A DNA stretch of 64,000 nt from Euglena gracilis (taxonomy: Eukaryota; Euglenida; Euglenophyceae; Euglenales): assembly GCA_039621445.1 (NCBI GenBank), contig CP154956.1, positions 87,488,482 through 87,552,481 on the forward strand, read 5' to 3'. Below the pieces are notes generated by a model that did not search any database, was not told the origin of the DNA, and worked only from the letters and a program-made list of their open reading frames with translations. A program made the translations under genes and the position numbers. This document shows, piece by piece, positions 35,100 through 47,331 of this stretch; the stretch's first letter is position 1, and every line of letters starts with the position of its first letter.

Positions 35100-35570
35100 T
35101 AGAGGATTCTTGAAACAAAGAGAGAAAAGGGAATTCTTTTGGTTGGTTCCAATCGCTCTCATTCCCGTCAAACTCCAAACCAACACCAAAATGCAGGGTT
35201 TTCCACCGCTTCGTGCCACGAACGATCACGAACAATTACGAACCAGCACGAACTTGGGATTTTGGCAAGGTCACGAACAATTACGAACAATCGCGAACCG
35301 AATTTCTGGCTTCCTAGCACGAACTGGTAAACCCTGCAAAATGGATGTTGGGGAGGTGCAATTTTCAAGCATGTGAACCAAAAAAGCTTAATGTTGGCAT
35401 TTCAGGTGGACTTTTGGGTTTAAATTGGTTGGTTAGTTCATGGTCCATGGGAACAATAAGGGGGGGGGGAGCTCGTCCCCCCCCCCCTGCTGTCCCCCCC
35501 TTACTGTTCCCATGGAACCAAAAGGGGGCCACAGGACAGTAAGGGGGGGCATGGTATTTAGGCAGCCCAG
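35100..35570 (+). repeat. CATGGGAACAATAAGG repeat and ACGAACAATTACGAAC motif run
   Basis: ACGAACAATTACGAACA units repeat at 35217-35330. Then GGTTGGTTAGTTCATGGTCC, CATGGGAACAATAAGG, G/C runs, ACTGTTCCCATGGAACC, AAAAGGGGGCCACAGGACAG and CATGGTATTTAGG match 825-905 in reverse complement. Confidence 0.75.
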
Positions 35571-37045
35571 GCCCAGGCACAGTCCCGCGAGACCCCCTGT
35601 CGAGTTGCAAACTCAACCAGACCGGTCGAGTTCGCGGGGAGGAGGGGGGGTCTGGGAGTCTGGACTGGTCAAGTACAGGGGGCTAGCAGGACCCCATGTC
35701 GAGTTCCGAACTCAACATGACAAGGGGGGGTTTAGGACCCAAACTCGACTGTCTACCCTCCTAGACCCTCTTTTTGCTTTTTGTCATTTTCAGGGCCGTC
35801 AAACCTTTTGACACAAGTTCCTCCAGGCCCCTTGAGTATCAAAGTAACATTGGGGTTTGCCCCTAAATATGCTCTTGCATGCACCTGTCCAAAGTTAAAC
35901 TTGACCAAAAATCGCGAAAATGCTACTTTTAGAAAAGAAAATTTTCAAAGAATCCTTACACCTTTGGCGCTGAATCCTCCTCCCCCACGAACTCAGTTGT
36001 CAGGCAAAATTGCGAGACCGATTTTTATGTTGAAAACTGTTTTCCAGAACCGGCATCATGCCCGAATGTCATGAAGGTGGTTGTTGCATGGCTAAGTGAT
36101 GCCGCTTTTTATTTCTCCATTGGTGGTTCATTTGCGCAAAAGCGCGCGTCACATTGTTCGTTCGGGGGGGGGGGCTGGGGTCATAGGAGTATCCTTCTTT
36201 TGCTTGACACATTGCGTCGTCCTGCCCAATAGATTTTTGAGGTTTGTGATGGATCTAGTAACCTCAATATTTGACACTGAAACTGACCTGAAGAGCGCTG
36301 CACCATTTTGACTGGAAGCTATCTCGAGAAGCCAGTTCAGCGCCCAAGGAACTCATTTTGTTCTGTAACAAAGACACCATCCAAAGGTAGTTCTGCTGGA
36401 TGCTTTGCTCCACACAAGGACCGGAAGGGTGCTGCCACTGTGTCCTTGCTCGGCTCTTTGAGTTTCATGTTTTTGAACCGAGTGGGGGTGTGATCCCCGT
36501 GTCCCCCCCCCCCCCCCCCCCGTGTCCCCCCCCCCCCCCCCCCGTGTCCCCCCGTGTCCCGCACTTCAGGGGGGGTCCCCAGAAGGCGGCCAAGGCAACA
36601 TGCAGCATGAATTTGTAGCTGTTTGGCATCATTTTCCTCAATTTTTCATGGATTCTCCAGGCCATTTTGACTTTCCCACACCCACAATCCCTTTTTTTTC
36701 ACTTAGAATGGCCTAGAGCTTGGCTCGGGGTCGATATGAAATGAACCTTGGTCCCTCGAAAAGTCGCAAATTTCGTCCCGGAAGGTTTTTCGGGATTTTT
36801 TTTCTTCTTCAAAAATGACAAAAAAACAGGCAAAAAAAATGGCTGAAAGTCGCCAAAGCAGCCAAAAAAAAAAGTCCAAACAAAGCTAATAATGGCCAAT
36901 GGTGACCAAACATAAAGTTGCCAAAAAACAGCTAATAGTTGCCAAAAGTTGCCAAAACCACAAAGTGGCCAGAGGCTGTGGCCAAAGATGAGTTTTATTG
37001 CATTTTTGCCCCACTTTGCAGTTTCCCTCGAGATTTTTCAAGATT
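35571..37045. other. No supported gene
   Basis: Contains a doubled CCCGTGTCCCCCC tract (36500-36560), a GTTGCCAAAA series (36900-36960) and a short frame at 36308-36480 with a vague ribosomal-protein-like RKGAA stretch that I do not accept. Confidence 0.45.
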
Positions 37046-37522
37046 TCAAGATTTTTTGAGAGTTTTCGAAAAGTTTGAGGGTTTTCGGTTGAGCGATGCC
37101 AGAACATAGATCTGCCACTGCGCAATAATGGATTTCTGGGGACCACAACCGAATGAGAATTCATTCTCCTGACCAGAAGTGTGATGGAGATGCATCAGAA
37201 CAAACTCGGATGGCTGATTAATTTCGCAAAGAGGTGGATCCTGTCCATTGCCTTCCGGAGACTTGACCCCATTCTTGTTCCTGTGCAAAAAGCTGCAGTC
37301 AAAGAAGCCTCGGCAGGTGGCGGATGAGTTGACTTTGGACAATTGCGCCACAGGTCCCGAGCATGGCCCAACAGCGAGCTCAATGATGATGACCATTGTA
37401 GTTCTTTGAATTTGTTGCTTAGAGAAGTGAGTGAGCGCACCCAAAAGGGACAAATTCCTTGGTTTGGAGGATGAATGGCTGTGGTGCCCACCTTGGTGGG
37501 AATTATTGATCATCTGGATCAT
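37046..37522 (-). CDS. Possible coding region, unidentified
   Basis: A 158-codon minus-strand frame contains a smooth, Cys-containing stretch (VNSSATCRGFFDCSFLHRNK, then PPLCEINQPSEFVLMHLHHT). Third positions are not strongly biased, no splice sites were established, and a second minus-strand frame overlaps it. I cannot assign a family. Confidence 0.25.
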   Translation of the reverse strand: MIQMINNSHQGGHHSHSSSKPRNLSLLGALTHFSKQQIQRTTMVIIIELAVGPCSGPVAQLSKVNSSATCRGFFDCSFLHRNKNGVKSPEGNGQDPPLCEINQPSEFVLMHLHHTSGQENEFSFGCGPQKSIIAQWQIYVLASLNRKPSNFSKTLKKS

Positions 37523-39317
37523 TTTGACCTAAGTTGACCACTTCATGGGGGATTTGGGGGTCGAACCAGATTGTCTCACGAGGATGAAAATTTTGCAAGT
37601 GGTTCGGTTCCAAACATGCCCACAAAATGCCAATTTGGTGATTTTTTGGCTTTTTTTTTTTGGACAATCGGACTCGAAAGCATCAAATTTGTTGATGGAA
37701 TTTTCCTAAGTCGAAATTATTTCCCTGCAGAAATTGGGGAAAACCAAAATTGCCAAATTTTGACAAATTCTGGCAAATTTGCAACAAAATAACAAAAAAA
37801 GCATCTGGGTTCCCTTGTGAAACGTTCAAGGAATCCGAAACACATCTCGCCTTCCGTTTCAGATTCGTGAGAAACTGCAGAAAGCGGGGGGAAATGTGGA
37901 AAAATTGCAGAAATTGCAGAAAAATTGCGGATATGAATCCCCCGCTACCTCCCCCCTCACCCACCGACCGGCGGGTGGTCGGTATTTTAGGGGTGGTTGT
38001 TGGGCAAAGGGGGGGGTAGCCTGGGGGGTTCGGGACCCCCCCTTCCTAAACGAGACAGTTCATGACCTAAAATGACCAACTATGAACCATGAAAACCAAA
38101 AACCTCCAAATACTCAAAATGGGGAGTGGTCGACCCCCCATAGGGTTGCGGGGATTCCCATACAGCCCTGCCCCCCCCCCCCCAATGTGAGCTGGGTTCA
38201 GACCGGTCCCAGGTTGGTTTTTCCCTGACGATCCCACTAACCCAGGGGGGGGGGATTCGATTCTGGAAAAATTGTGGGAAAATTGCGGAAAAATTGATAT
38301 CAGGAATGTGCAATCGGGAATATGCACAATTGGGAATGTAAAACTTTTCTGCGGAGGGGACTGAGAAAAAGTTCACAAATTTGGTCTTTTTGCAACACTG
38401 GCGCAAGTTTTGAGCTGGTATACTTTTTTTGCAACAAAAGTTTTCGGCAATTTTTCGCCGTTTTCAAAATTTTCACCCAAGAAATTCCATACTTCCAAAT
38501 TCAGCATGTTCCCAAAATTACATAAATCATGCTTTTGGAACTTTTTGTTGGTCTCAGGAAAAAGTCTGGTCCAGGATGCGGTGGGTGGTGGGGGATCCGA
38601 CCCCCCCCCCCATCAGGCCTTCCCGTGCAGCCCTGGGGGGGGGGGGCTATTATTTGGATTTTTTTGTGTAAAATCCCTGGGGGGGCTATTATTTGGGGGG
38701 GATTTTTAGGTGTCCAAAGGATATGTTGCACATCCCAAATTCCGTCGCCACCCCCTGTTCCCTCCAGCGCCCCGCGTTGTGCCTTGCCGTCTTCTCTGTC
38801 CCACCGTCCCCCGATGCCGCAGCCCTCTCCTGCCACCCACCCCCCAGCCCCAAGTTGTCGCGCCTGGCACAGCCAGGGCTGAACGGGAATACTGCAAACC
38901 CAATGGGTGGCGCCATGCCGGGGGGGTCTCCCCAAAGATTTGCACTTGGCCAAGGCACTTCTGGCACCGAAGGGTCCAGAAGCCCAAATTGAGCCCATCT
39001 TGGGCACTTTTTTTTTTTGACCCACGCCCCCATTAGACTGAATTTCATCAAAACCAAAGGGGGTGCCTGTGGGCAGGGGCATTACCCCCGGGGGGTGGGG
39101 GGCAGTGCCTGTCTGGGGATCCAACCCTCCCACCTCTCGAGCGGGGGCAGGGCAGTACAGGAAGCGGCCAAACAGCCAGGGTGGTGGGTGGGGGTGGGGG
39201 TCGACCAATTTAAATTTCTGGCGCTTTTGGCGCCAGGTGGATTTGTAAAAAAAAACCTGTGAAAATGCTGTGATGGGTGGGGGGGGTCGACCACCCCCAG
39301 CATGCCTTCTCATACAG
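37523..39317. other. Intron-like or intergenic sequence with CAGCCCTG repeats
   Basis: AT-rich stretches (37560-37940), a GCAGAAATTGCAGAAAAATT run, and two copies of a G/C-run module ending in TTCCC-x-T(A/G)CAGCCCTG (38161-38170, 38628-38635). Around 38740-38960 all frames are C-rich and open. Confidence 0.45.
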
Positions 39318-39509
39318 CCCTGGGCACAGCTCAGTGAAGCGGCCGAGGCGGTGTTGCTGTCCACCCCCGCGGAACACCTGTGTGTGGCCCATGCCCTGGA
39401 TGACGCCGTCCGCGATGTGCTGGACAGAGGGACAAGGGGAATGCTGACCTTGCCCCTCAACACTCATTGGAACAGTACTATTTTATGGACAGCAGAGAAA
39501 CGGTTTTGA
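39318..39509 (+). CDS. Probable terminal exon, unidentified protein
   Basis: Begins after TTCTCATACAG (39317) and runs open to TGA at 39507. The translation begins PWAQLSEAAEAVLLSTPAEH and goes on HALDDAVRDVLDRGTRGMLT. Codons are strongly G/C-ending, unlike the flanks, and the sequence looks helical. The acceptor lies within a CAGCCCTG motif that is itself repeated elsewhere. No family recognised. Confidence 0.4.
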   Translation, partial: PWAQLSEAAEAVLLSTPAEHLCVAHALDDAVRDVLDRGTRGMLTLPLNTHWNSTILWTAEKRF

Positions 39510-40746
39510 TGTTCTTGCAGATTAAATCAAAAACAAACGACCGACCTTTTCGCACTTCACACCATATATTTTCAAAAAAAGTTTGCATATGCCAAAATTT
39601 GTTTGCATTTTATCTCAAAATTGTTTGCATTTTATCCCAACAATATGTGCCTCCGTTCCTAAAGTTTTTTTGCACTTAGATCGGGTGTTTGCACAGCTGC
39701 CCTTTGAAACTTCAACCGGAGTGGATCTTTTCACTGAGCTGGACCCCCAGCAGGTCCTTGGGCGCCCTGGTTGGACCCCTGCGGGGGGGGGGGTAGGTTG
39801 GATGGGTCGCCGGACCCCCCCCCCCTCAGTTGCACTAAGGCTTCTTGTCTGTTTATGGCCGGCGCTAACTTCGCTTCTGGCCCAGTTTGCTGTGTGGTGA
39901 GTGGCCAGGGACCCCTTACACCAGTGCTCTTTTGTTGCTCCCCCTGAGTGTGCTGCTGGGTACCAGTAGTTCCTTACATACTGGTACCCGCGCTCCATGC
40001 CCTGTCTGGGGTTGGTTTGGGCGGTCCTCTGCCTCGCGGGTGGGTCCCTCTCTGCTGGCTTCCCCTTTGGGGTTGGGTTGCTGTGGGGTGCGCTCCTACT
40101 AGGCCGGCGAGCCCGAAGGCCCCCCTGCCATATCCCCCGGGCGGTCGCACGAAGCGCCATGCCCCCCTACAGAGTCGCTTTTTCTGCTGCTGGTCTCCGT
40201 GGGGGGTTCCCTCTGTCTTCCCATTCGCTCCCCCCATTTTCCCTTCTGGCCACAGGGGGGTGAAGGCGTACCTCTGGGTGAGTGGAACTTCATTCCCCTG
40301 GTCTGGTGGGGTGCAAATCGTACAAAACAGCATCAAACAATGGAGTCACATGGCCAGGCATGCCTGACCGGGTGGGGGATGGTGCATTACTAAAGAGAAT
40401 TCAAACCAGGGTACCTTTTTTTAATTAAGGACCGCCCCTTTTGGCCCGCCCTTGGCCCAAGGCCAGCCAACAGCTAGTCAGGGGCCCAAATGGGGTCCAA
40501 AATAAAAAAAATTCAGAAAAGTGAATTTTTTGATGTCTTTGGACGGAGGGGCCATGATCCAAAGGTGCCACAATATTTTTTCCCTTACTATCGACCTGTT
40601 TTTGTCAAAATAGGGCCTTTTTTCCTGCCATTTTTCTTGTGGGGTTTTCACTAAATGTGATGGGACTGGATTTTTGGACAGTAAGAAACGCTCTCATTCA
40701 ATCAAGGTCGGCGAGGTCGAGGGCCTCCTTGCATTCCCCTGGCCAG
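39510..40746. other. No supported gene
   Basis: AT-rich TTTGCATTTTATC repeats (39590-39640), then a G/C-rich stretch 39890-40260 in which every frame is open and prolines dominate. Nothing convincing. Confidence 0.4.
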
Positions 40747-40914
40747 AATGGAGCGTGCCATCAAGGACAGCTGCCTCGCCCTGCCCTTCGGACAGGATTT
40801 GGACACGCTGGAGCAGGCGTTCCGCAAGTCCATCCGGGGCTGTGGGTGGCGCGCCTCCGATGAGAATTGTGCAGATGGGATGCAAACGGATCACGTCGGA
40901 AATATTCTCTGCAG
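40747..40914 (+). CDS. Probable internal exon, unidentified protein
   Basis: Bounded by TTCCCCTGGCCAG (acceptor) and TCTGCAG|GTGGGA (donor at 40914/40915). The frame reads MERAIKDSCLALPFGQDLDT, LEQAFRKSIRGCGWRASDEN and CADGMQ. Third positions are mostly G/C over the central 90 bases. Other frames are also open across part of it, so the call rests on codon bias and splice borders. Confidence 0.4.
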
Positions 40915-43201
40915 GTGGGAATGCATGACGCTGTTGCATGGTCAGCGTTTCCTTCCACTATGTTACTACCGAGTTCTCCTGAGTTACCCTGGCTCGCTAT
41001 TTTCTCAACATTTCATCAATTATTTCATCAATATTTCATCAATATTCCTGTCCAATATTGTCATTCTTTGTGCCTGTAGCGAAATCCTTGTTCCCAAAAA
41101 TTGCCCCGCTCCTGGACTTTTCGACCTTTGGGTGCAAGAATCTTTGCCACATGCTTTCATCCTGTCAATTATTTACCGAAACATATTTGGGGCAACCAAC
41201 CTGGGAAAAGGCGGGATGAGGATGCCGCACAGAGGAAGGTGTGAGTGAAGCAGGGAATGGTTTCTGCAAGCGAAAGATGTTTTTCAATGTATTGGGAGGT
41301 GAGCGACACAGTGGGCAGCGGCTGTTGAGGTCAAAGGATGCCGCAACGTTCGAGTTGTCCCCCCCTCGCCCCCCATTCGCTGCCACTGCACCAAATGGCT
41401 GAGCGTGCTGAATGGTGTTCTCAGCCGAACCCATGGATGCCCATCCAGCTCTCCCGGAGAGTTGGGTGTTATGGGCAAGCAGCAGCAGGGAACTTTTGAC
41501 CCCAAGGGCAACCGCCCATGAAATGACTGGGAGTCACTGGCTGTGACCGGACGTGACTGACTTTGAGGACCCCCCATTCCATGACTGGGCGTGACTGGGC
41601 GTGACTCGGTTTGCAATCCCGGATGCCCACAGTTGCTTGCCCGAGGGGTCAGATTTTGGGGGGGGGTAGTCTTCTAACACACCCCGGCACCGAAGGCACA
41701 TGGGCTGAAAATGGCCATTTTTTAGGGAAACTTGCCTAGGTCAGCCGACGCCAGGACCTACCCCCCCCCGTGGAGATTGGGGAGGGGGAGGGTCACCCCA
41801 ATGTTGTGTAAAAGAACCCTGGAGCCCACAGGTTCCTGATAAAATCCTGAAATCCTCCTCTTGCCCTCCCGGGGGGGCATTGTTGCACACTTTTTTTTAA
41901 TATTATTTTCCATCTTCTCATGTTTTCAAGTTTTAATCTTTTTTTGAAAATTTGCAATTTTTGGGAGTTTCGCATGCCGCGTTTTTGAGGGTCCTGGATG
42001 CCCATCCCACAGGGATGTTCACGGATCGGGGATTATCAGCTTTGTTTGCTTTGCTGGTTTATTTCATCTTGAAGTCCAAGAGGATTTCGGCTTGCCCAAA
42101 ATATCTCCCAGGGGCCTTGTCGTTGGCCATGGGATGAAAAGGCCACCAGCCTCCTCCGTTGGGTCAATTTCAAAAACTTCTCAGGAAAATAGGCCTTATT
42201 TTTTGGATAAACCAACCTTCCCTCTGACAAGGTGGGCGCGAAACCCCTGCCAGGGGGTTTCTGTTCTTAAAGTAATGGTATCAGCACGTATGGCCTTTTG
42301 GGGGCCTTCAATGAAAACAAAAGGGGCTCCCAAGTCTGACAGATGAAGTGACATATGGTTTAATCAAAGGAAAAGGAACGTGATTTTTTTTGCGCTTTTT
42401 TGTTTTCTTTGATTTTGCCAAATTCGCATTTTTGCGTTCCCTTTACGTTGTTTTTTTTGGGTGTTTTTTTTTCAACGATTTTTGGATTTTTTTTTTGCTG
42501 GAAAGTATTTTAAAACTCCTCATTTTTTTGTACCAATTTTCCCCTGAGACCAAAAATTCTGTCTTTTTTTTGTCATCTTTTCACCTTTGGTCAACAGAGT
42601 GCCAATTTTCATCCAAAATGAAAATTTTTCCTGGCTGAGCCAAAAATTTTTTCAAGTCCTCTCCAGCAGAAAGTGCACATCCCAGGGGAGAGCTCCTAAA
42701 GGATTTTACATCCAGCTTGCATTTTTTGTGTTCATTTGCGTTTTTCTTGTGTTCACATTCATTTTTTTTCTTGTGTTCACATTTTTTTGAGGGTCCATGC
42801 TACCCCCGCATTTTGGGAATTTTTTTTAGTTTTTTTTAAATTCCAAATATTATTACATATTATATTATATTATATTATAATAATTATATTATATCATTGT
42901 AATAATTATATTATTAATTATATCTTATATTATTTTATTTATTTTTTTTAGGGGAGGTCCACCGGGAATGAACCGGAAATAAAATCAATAAGGTCAAACC
43001 CATTTTTCGAGTTTATCTGCAAAGACAAGTTTTTAGGATGCCAGAAATCACTTTCCCCCTGGAATTGGCTTGTTTTTGCTGAGATTTTGCGACTTCAGTT
43101 TTGCTCAGCCTGAAAAAAATTGTCCAGATCGCTTTTTAAGGTTCCTTTTAAAGGCATTTTGGCAAAAGAAAATTTAAAGGTTTTGAATGTTTTTTTCAAA
43201 G
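40915..43201. other. Intron-like sequence, no supported gene
   Basis: Contains repeated TGACTGGGCGTGACTGG motifs (41524-41610), T-rich low-complexity sequence (42370-42830) and an AT-only stretch at 42840-42950 (TATTATATTATATTATAATA type). Confidence 0.5.
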
Positions 43202-43454
43202 GAGGTGCCCCAGCACCGTTCAAGCGGCCTGCCGGGGAAATGTGGACCGTGCGCTCTGCAACATGCTGGAACTAATTGGCAAGGCAGAGGAGGAGGTGCT
43301 GGCCAGTATGAAAGACCATCTGCAGAGGTTTCTTTCAGCCTTTCGGTTCTTTTGTCACAAAGCATCATGCGCACGAGTGACCGAATGCCCCGCATGATTG
43401 GAACCCGGTGTGCCACCATTGTGTCCTTATGCCATGACTGTTCCCAATGCCAAG
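43202..43454 (+). CDS. Possible exon(s) of an unidentified protein
   Basis: Flanked by TTTTTTTCAAAG (acceptor-like) and GCCAAG|GTGAGTC (strong donor). In the first half the protein-like frame reads NVDRALCNMLELIGKAEEEV and LASMKDHLQRFLSAF, clearly helical, but it meets a stop at 43395. A second frame is open through to the donor (MIGTRCATIVSLCHDCSQCQ). A one-base indel or a decayed exon would explain this. Confidence 0.35.
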
Positions 43455-44762
43455 GTGAGTCAAGGTCCATGTGGACAACGGTGATTGCACGTTAGGGATT
43501 TGCCGACATGTTAGCCTTAAAAAATTGTCTCCCCATAGAAACTCAAACATTTATCCCACCCTCTTCGTCCGACATCTTCCTCACACGTGATGGTGCATCA
43601 TTCAAAATTGTGTGCTTCCATTTCTGAGTTCTACACGCAATTGAGAATGTGAGGGACAACCTCCACCTGCTCATCATGGTCTGTGCGCTGCAGCAGTCTG
43701 CCCCCTTTTCCCACCTCGTCCCAGTGAAGTGCCCTACCGAACCACCCAGGGGTGCCCACCCCCCCCGGAAAGCAAATGCCCCTGCCTCCTCGCAGTGGCA
43801 GTGTGTTTTGTCCCTTCGGGGATAGACCAGGGTTGAGATTAATAATGCAGCAAGGGAGTTATGTGATCTGCATTTTTCGGACTCTGCCAGAAAATAAAAA
43901 TTCCGCCAAACTTGTTTTTTTAGAAGAAAAAACCAAGTTAAGATGAGAATTTCAATTTACGCCCCAAATTATGAATTTTCAGCATCGCAGGATTCAATGT
44001 TTTTTCATGTTTATGCATAAACACACAAATAGAACATGAGCAATCAACCTGCCCACCAACTTACCTCCCCACATCACCCCCCCCCTGCAATTCCCCTGTA
44101 CCTACAACAGTACGATGCCCATGACACACTGTGCCAATGATGCAACATTGGCATATGTTTTTTGTCGACGTTTACATTTTCCTCAGCAAAAAAAATAATC
44201 AAAAACACTTGATTTTTTGCAATTTTTGGGAAATTTTATTCCACAACTGCTGGATTTGTTCACCAAAAAGAAATCAAAAATGACAACAGTTTGGTTATAG
44301 GAGAAAATGTGAAGATGCGAAATTTTTCAAAGCTAAACTCATTTCCCCACAAAACTCAAAATATGACGAAAATTGCCCAAATTGGCCTAATTTTGCCAAA
44401 AACTAGAAAAGTGTTGTGTTGTGTTCACCCCCCTTGCCTTGTCTGCCTCTGAATCATCTGAAGAATGACTGGAACTCATTACATCGTTTGACGCATTTTT
44501 TGACCCTACACATCCAATTTGTGCCCTGCCCTGGATGGCTTCAGTATTGGCCAAAATCCGGTGAAAATGGGTCATAAACAGACTGAAAAAAATGTGGAAA
44601 GTGTGTGTGAGGGTAAAAAAAAAACAAATGAAAACGAACGGAGAACGGAGCATTCATTTTCGAAACAATGATGTATTATTTTTAGTTGTTTAAATTAATT
44701 ATTTTAATGACTTTTAATTCAATTTGATCTTCAATATTCTGTTTTTCATTTTTCATTTTTAG
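43455..44762. other. Intron-like sequence, no supported gene
   Basis: Mostly AT-rich with no coding bias; a C-rich patch at 43690-43810 has open but unconvincing frames. Confidence 0.5.
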
Positions 44763-44988
44763 TGTTTTGGCCATCCCCCCCAAGAACTTCCACAACACCG
44801 TGCCTATTGCCGTTCCCCTGCCACTGCAAGACCCGCAGCTCCGGGGGCTGGTGCCCCACACGCTGGCATACGGGGCCGCGTACCTTGTCATCTTCGCCCT
44901 CTCTATACTCGCCAACATGACCAACTTCTGCTGCCAGGCTGCTCTGAAGCTACGCGACAGACTGAAGGAACGCCCATTCTGCAGCTGA
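44763..44988 (+). CDS. Probable terminal exon of a membrane protein
   Basis: Directly follows a T-rich tract ending ATTTTTAG. The frame reads VLAIPPKNFHNTVPIAVPLP, then one clear hydrophobic segment LAYGAAYLVIFALSILANM, a Cys pair and a basic tail ending KERPFCS-stop (44986-44988). Codon third positions are strongly G/C whereas the preceding 300 bases are AT-rich, so the exon edge is sharp. One transmembrane helix near a C-terminus is all that can be said. Confidence 0.5.
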
Positions 44989-45099
44989 CGGAGGGCATGG
45001 TCAGCACTGCCCCCAAGCCAAGGAGGCTTTCAATGGCTGGATAAAAATTTTAGGCATGACTAGGTGCGTAGGACATGCACCACGGCCATTTTCGGGCCC

Positions 45100-45235
45100 C
45101 CGGCAATTTGGCACCGGGGGGTGTGCTATAGCACTGCCCAGGCTTGTTTTTAATGACCCTGGGGGTGCCTTGTACTATGGGGTGCCTGCCCATAACAGGC
45201 ACACCCCCCAGGGGGGGGTCGGTTTTGGACCCCAG
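45100..45235 (+). repeat. CAGGCACACC/GGTGCCTTGT dispersed repeat, copy 1
   Basis: CCCAGGCTTGTTTTTAATGA, GGGGGTGCCTTGTACTATGG, GGTGCCTGCCCATAACAGGC; the reverse-complement relative is at 57010-57115, with fragments near 7410-7480 and 12250-12310. Confidence 0.7.
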
Positions 45236-45384
45236 TGAGCCCAGAGGGCATTGCTATCTCCTGTCCCTGCCCAGATGGCCTCTCCAATCTTCCATTCATG
45301 CATCCGTTAGCTTCTGGAATGCCATCAAAAATCATCTTTGAGAAGGGTGCAGGCTTCTTATTAAAGAAGGGTGCTATGAGCATG

Positions 45385-45550
45385 GTGCGGTGCGGTGCGG
45401 CGCGGTGTGGTGCGGTGTGGTGCGGTGTGGTGTGGTGTGGTGTGGTGTGGTGTGGTGTGGTGTGGTGAGGTGTGGTGTGGTGTGGTGTGGTGTGGTGTGG
45501 TGTGCCGTAGCGGCGTGGCGGGGTGTGGTGTGGAGGGGCATGGTGCGGTG
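45385..45550 (+). repeat. (GTGTG/GTGCG)n microsatellite
   Basis: TGGTG pentamers (GTGGT register) with occasional GCGGT variants over about 160 bases; a short complementary CACCACACC run lies at 45820-45855. Cys/Val/Trp- and His/Thr/Pro-rich frames here are artefacts. Confidence 0.9.
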
Positions 45551-45591
45551 TGGTGTTGTGAAACGAACACATTTGTTTTCTTCCCCCACAG

Positions 45592-45715
45592 CTGCAGCGT
45601 GGCGCCGGGCTGCCACGGGGTGCCGCAAGTCGCAGGCCACCATCCCCAGGGCGGACAGCCTGAGGCGAAGAGTTATGTTGATTCCCACGGCCGTTCTACA
45701 TGGCATGTGTGGCAG
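45592..45715 (+). CDS. Probable internal exon, unidentified protein
   Basis: A strong acceptor (TTTTCTTCCCCCACAG) precedes it and GGCAG|GTTTGC follows. The best-biased frame reads AAWRRAATGCRKSQATIPRA then DSLRRRVMLIPTAVLHGMCG, basic and mixed. A second frame is open too. No family recognised. Confidence 0.45.
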
Positions 45716-47064
45716 GTTTGCCTTTTCTTTCCACCCCCTCCCCCTTTAGAAATCTGCCATGCTCGGTTTGCATTCACACTTTTCAGGGGTGGGTCAGAAA
45801 ACAAATTTGATTCCCCCCCCACCACACCGCACCACACCACGCCACACCACACCGTGCCATAACCCCCGATCCAACCCACCTGTGGGCGGGGCAGTGCTTG
45901 GTACTCGGTGAAGGCGCTCCAGGATCGAAGGCACTGTAACCAGAAAGGCACAGAAAAATACCCATTTTGGAGGTAAATTCTTGCCTGCAAGCAGGACCAG
46001 GACCAGGAGAGGATGGGGGTGGGGATTGACCCCCCCTCCACCCACCACAAAGGGTTTCAGGGATTCCCCGTACAGCCCTGGGTGAGCCCTGAACCCCTCT
46101 TGACCCCCGGGGGAGGGTTCAGGACCCTCCCCCGTACCACCCACCTCAATACCGAAGGGCTTCCCATAGATCCCTGGAGGGTTTCAGAGTGCCATGGAGT
46201 GTGGGGGGGGGGGGGGGGGGTTGCACCCCTCCCCACCAGGCGTTCCAGTATTTCCGGCGCCACCAAATTTGGACAAAATTTTCATTTGGTGCCAAAGGAA
46301 GTTTCCTTGCGCGGGTGCAGGGGGGGTCGACTCCTTCCTCCACCTCCCGGGTGGGGGGTTCCGACCCCACAACCAGACCTTCCTGAACACCCGACCCCCC
46401 CCCCCCCGATGTTGGAAGGGGTCCGGACCCCACCCCCAGGTTCCCCCCAATAAGTAAAAAGAATTTGCAGTGCTGCACGGTTGGAATTTGAAGAAAACGC
46501 ACCTCCCGCTTTGAAGCATATTGAACTTTTTTTTAATGTTTTGGCTGTATTTTTTCCCCTTAAAAGTCCAGGAAATGCATAAATTGAGCATTTCTGGATT
46601 ATTTTCAAAGAAAAATCAGGGATTTTCCGCCTAGTATACATATCTGTTCCTGATGTCCCTTTTCCCGTCCACAGAACCGAAATTTTTCCATGCCTCCTTT
46701 CGGTTTCGAGGTGGGAGGGAGGGTCCGACCCCTCACGGCTTCCTGCCCCCCCCCAAGATGAGACGCTGAGTGAGAACACCTACAAAATAGATGATCGACT
46801 TATTTATTTGGACGTGAGGGGGTGAATGGGGTCTCCCAATGGGTGGGTGGGTGGGTGGGGTTTCCCCTCCTCACCCCTCCTTCTCCTCCTCGCGCACAGC
46901 AGGGATCACCCCACCCCATTGTGTTTTTTTGCATTAGGAAAGGATCAGTTAAAATCATCAGGAAAGGAAAGGTTCTTTGGCCTGGTTGATATTGTTCTTG
47001 CACAAATCCTGGTGGGTGTGGGGCAGGAGGATGACCCCCTGAGTTCATACCATACCTTCCCCCA
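45716..47064. other. Repeat-bearing sequence, no supported gene
   Basis: G/C-run modules ending in CCCCGTACAGCCCTG (46066-46080), paired GGTTCAGGACC/GGGTTCCGACCCC blocks and GGGTGGGTGGGTGGG (46840). The open frames are Gly/Pro-rich artefacts. Confidence 0.45.
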
Positions 47065-47331
47065 ATGGCATTTTGGTTCCCCGAGACTTTCGGAGTTGAC
47101 ATATGCCCCCGGAAGTTGGTTCCTCGGGCTGTTAGGGCCAACAATGTGCCGCGTGGGGGGAGAGCAGGAGGCTTGTCTCTCATTCTCACTCGCTTGGCTG
47201 CTTGGGGAAGAGGCGCGACCGTGCTGGTGCGGGGCACCTACACCAACTGCATTCTGCAGTCGTTCGACCAAAGTCTCACGGTGCTTAAGGCCGCGCTGGT
47301 CGAGTCGATGCACTCCCCCGACACCCAATGA
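47065..47331 (+). CDS. Possible terminal exon, unidentified protein
   Basis: The frame contains TFGVDICPRKLVPRAVRANN and GATVLVRGTYTNCILQSFDQ then SLTVLKAALVESMHSP, ending in TGA at 47329. The last 40 codons are strongly G/C-ending and look like folded protein. The 5' border is not clear; candidate AGs occur near 47088. Confidence 0.35.
   Translation: MAFWFPETFGVDICPRKLVPRAVRANNVPRGGRAGGLSLILTRLAAWGRGATVLVRGTYTNCILQSFDQSLTVLKAALVESMHSPDTQ

Noticed and set aside
36308-36493. Ribosomal protein L8-like remnant (GCFAPHKDRKGAATV)
   Set aside because: Only an F-x2-H and RKGAA match with a gap; upstream and downstream residues do not continue the family.
45150-45572. Thr/His/Pro-repeat ORF
   Set aside because: Translation of the TGGTG microsatellite.
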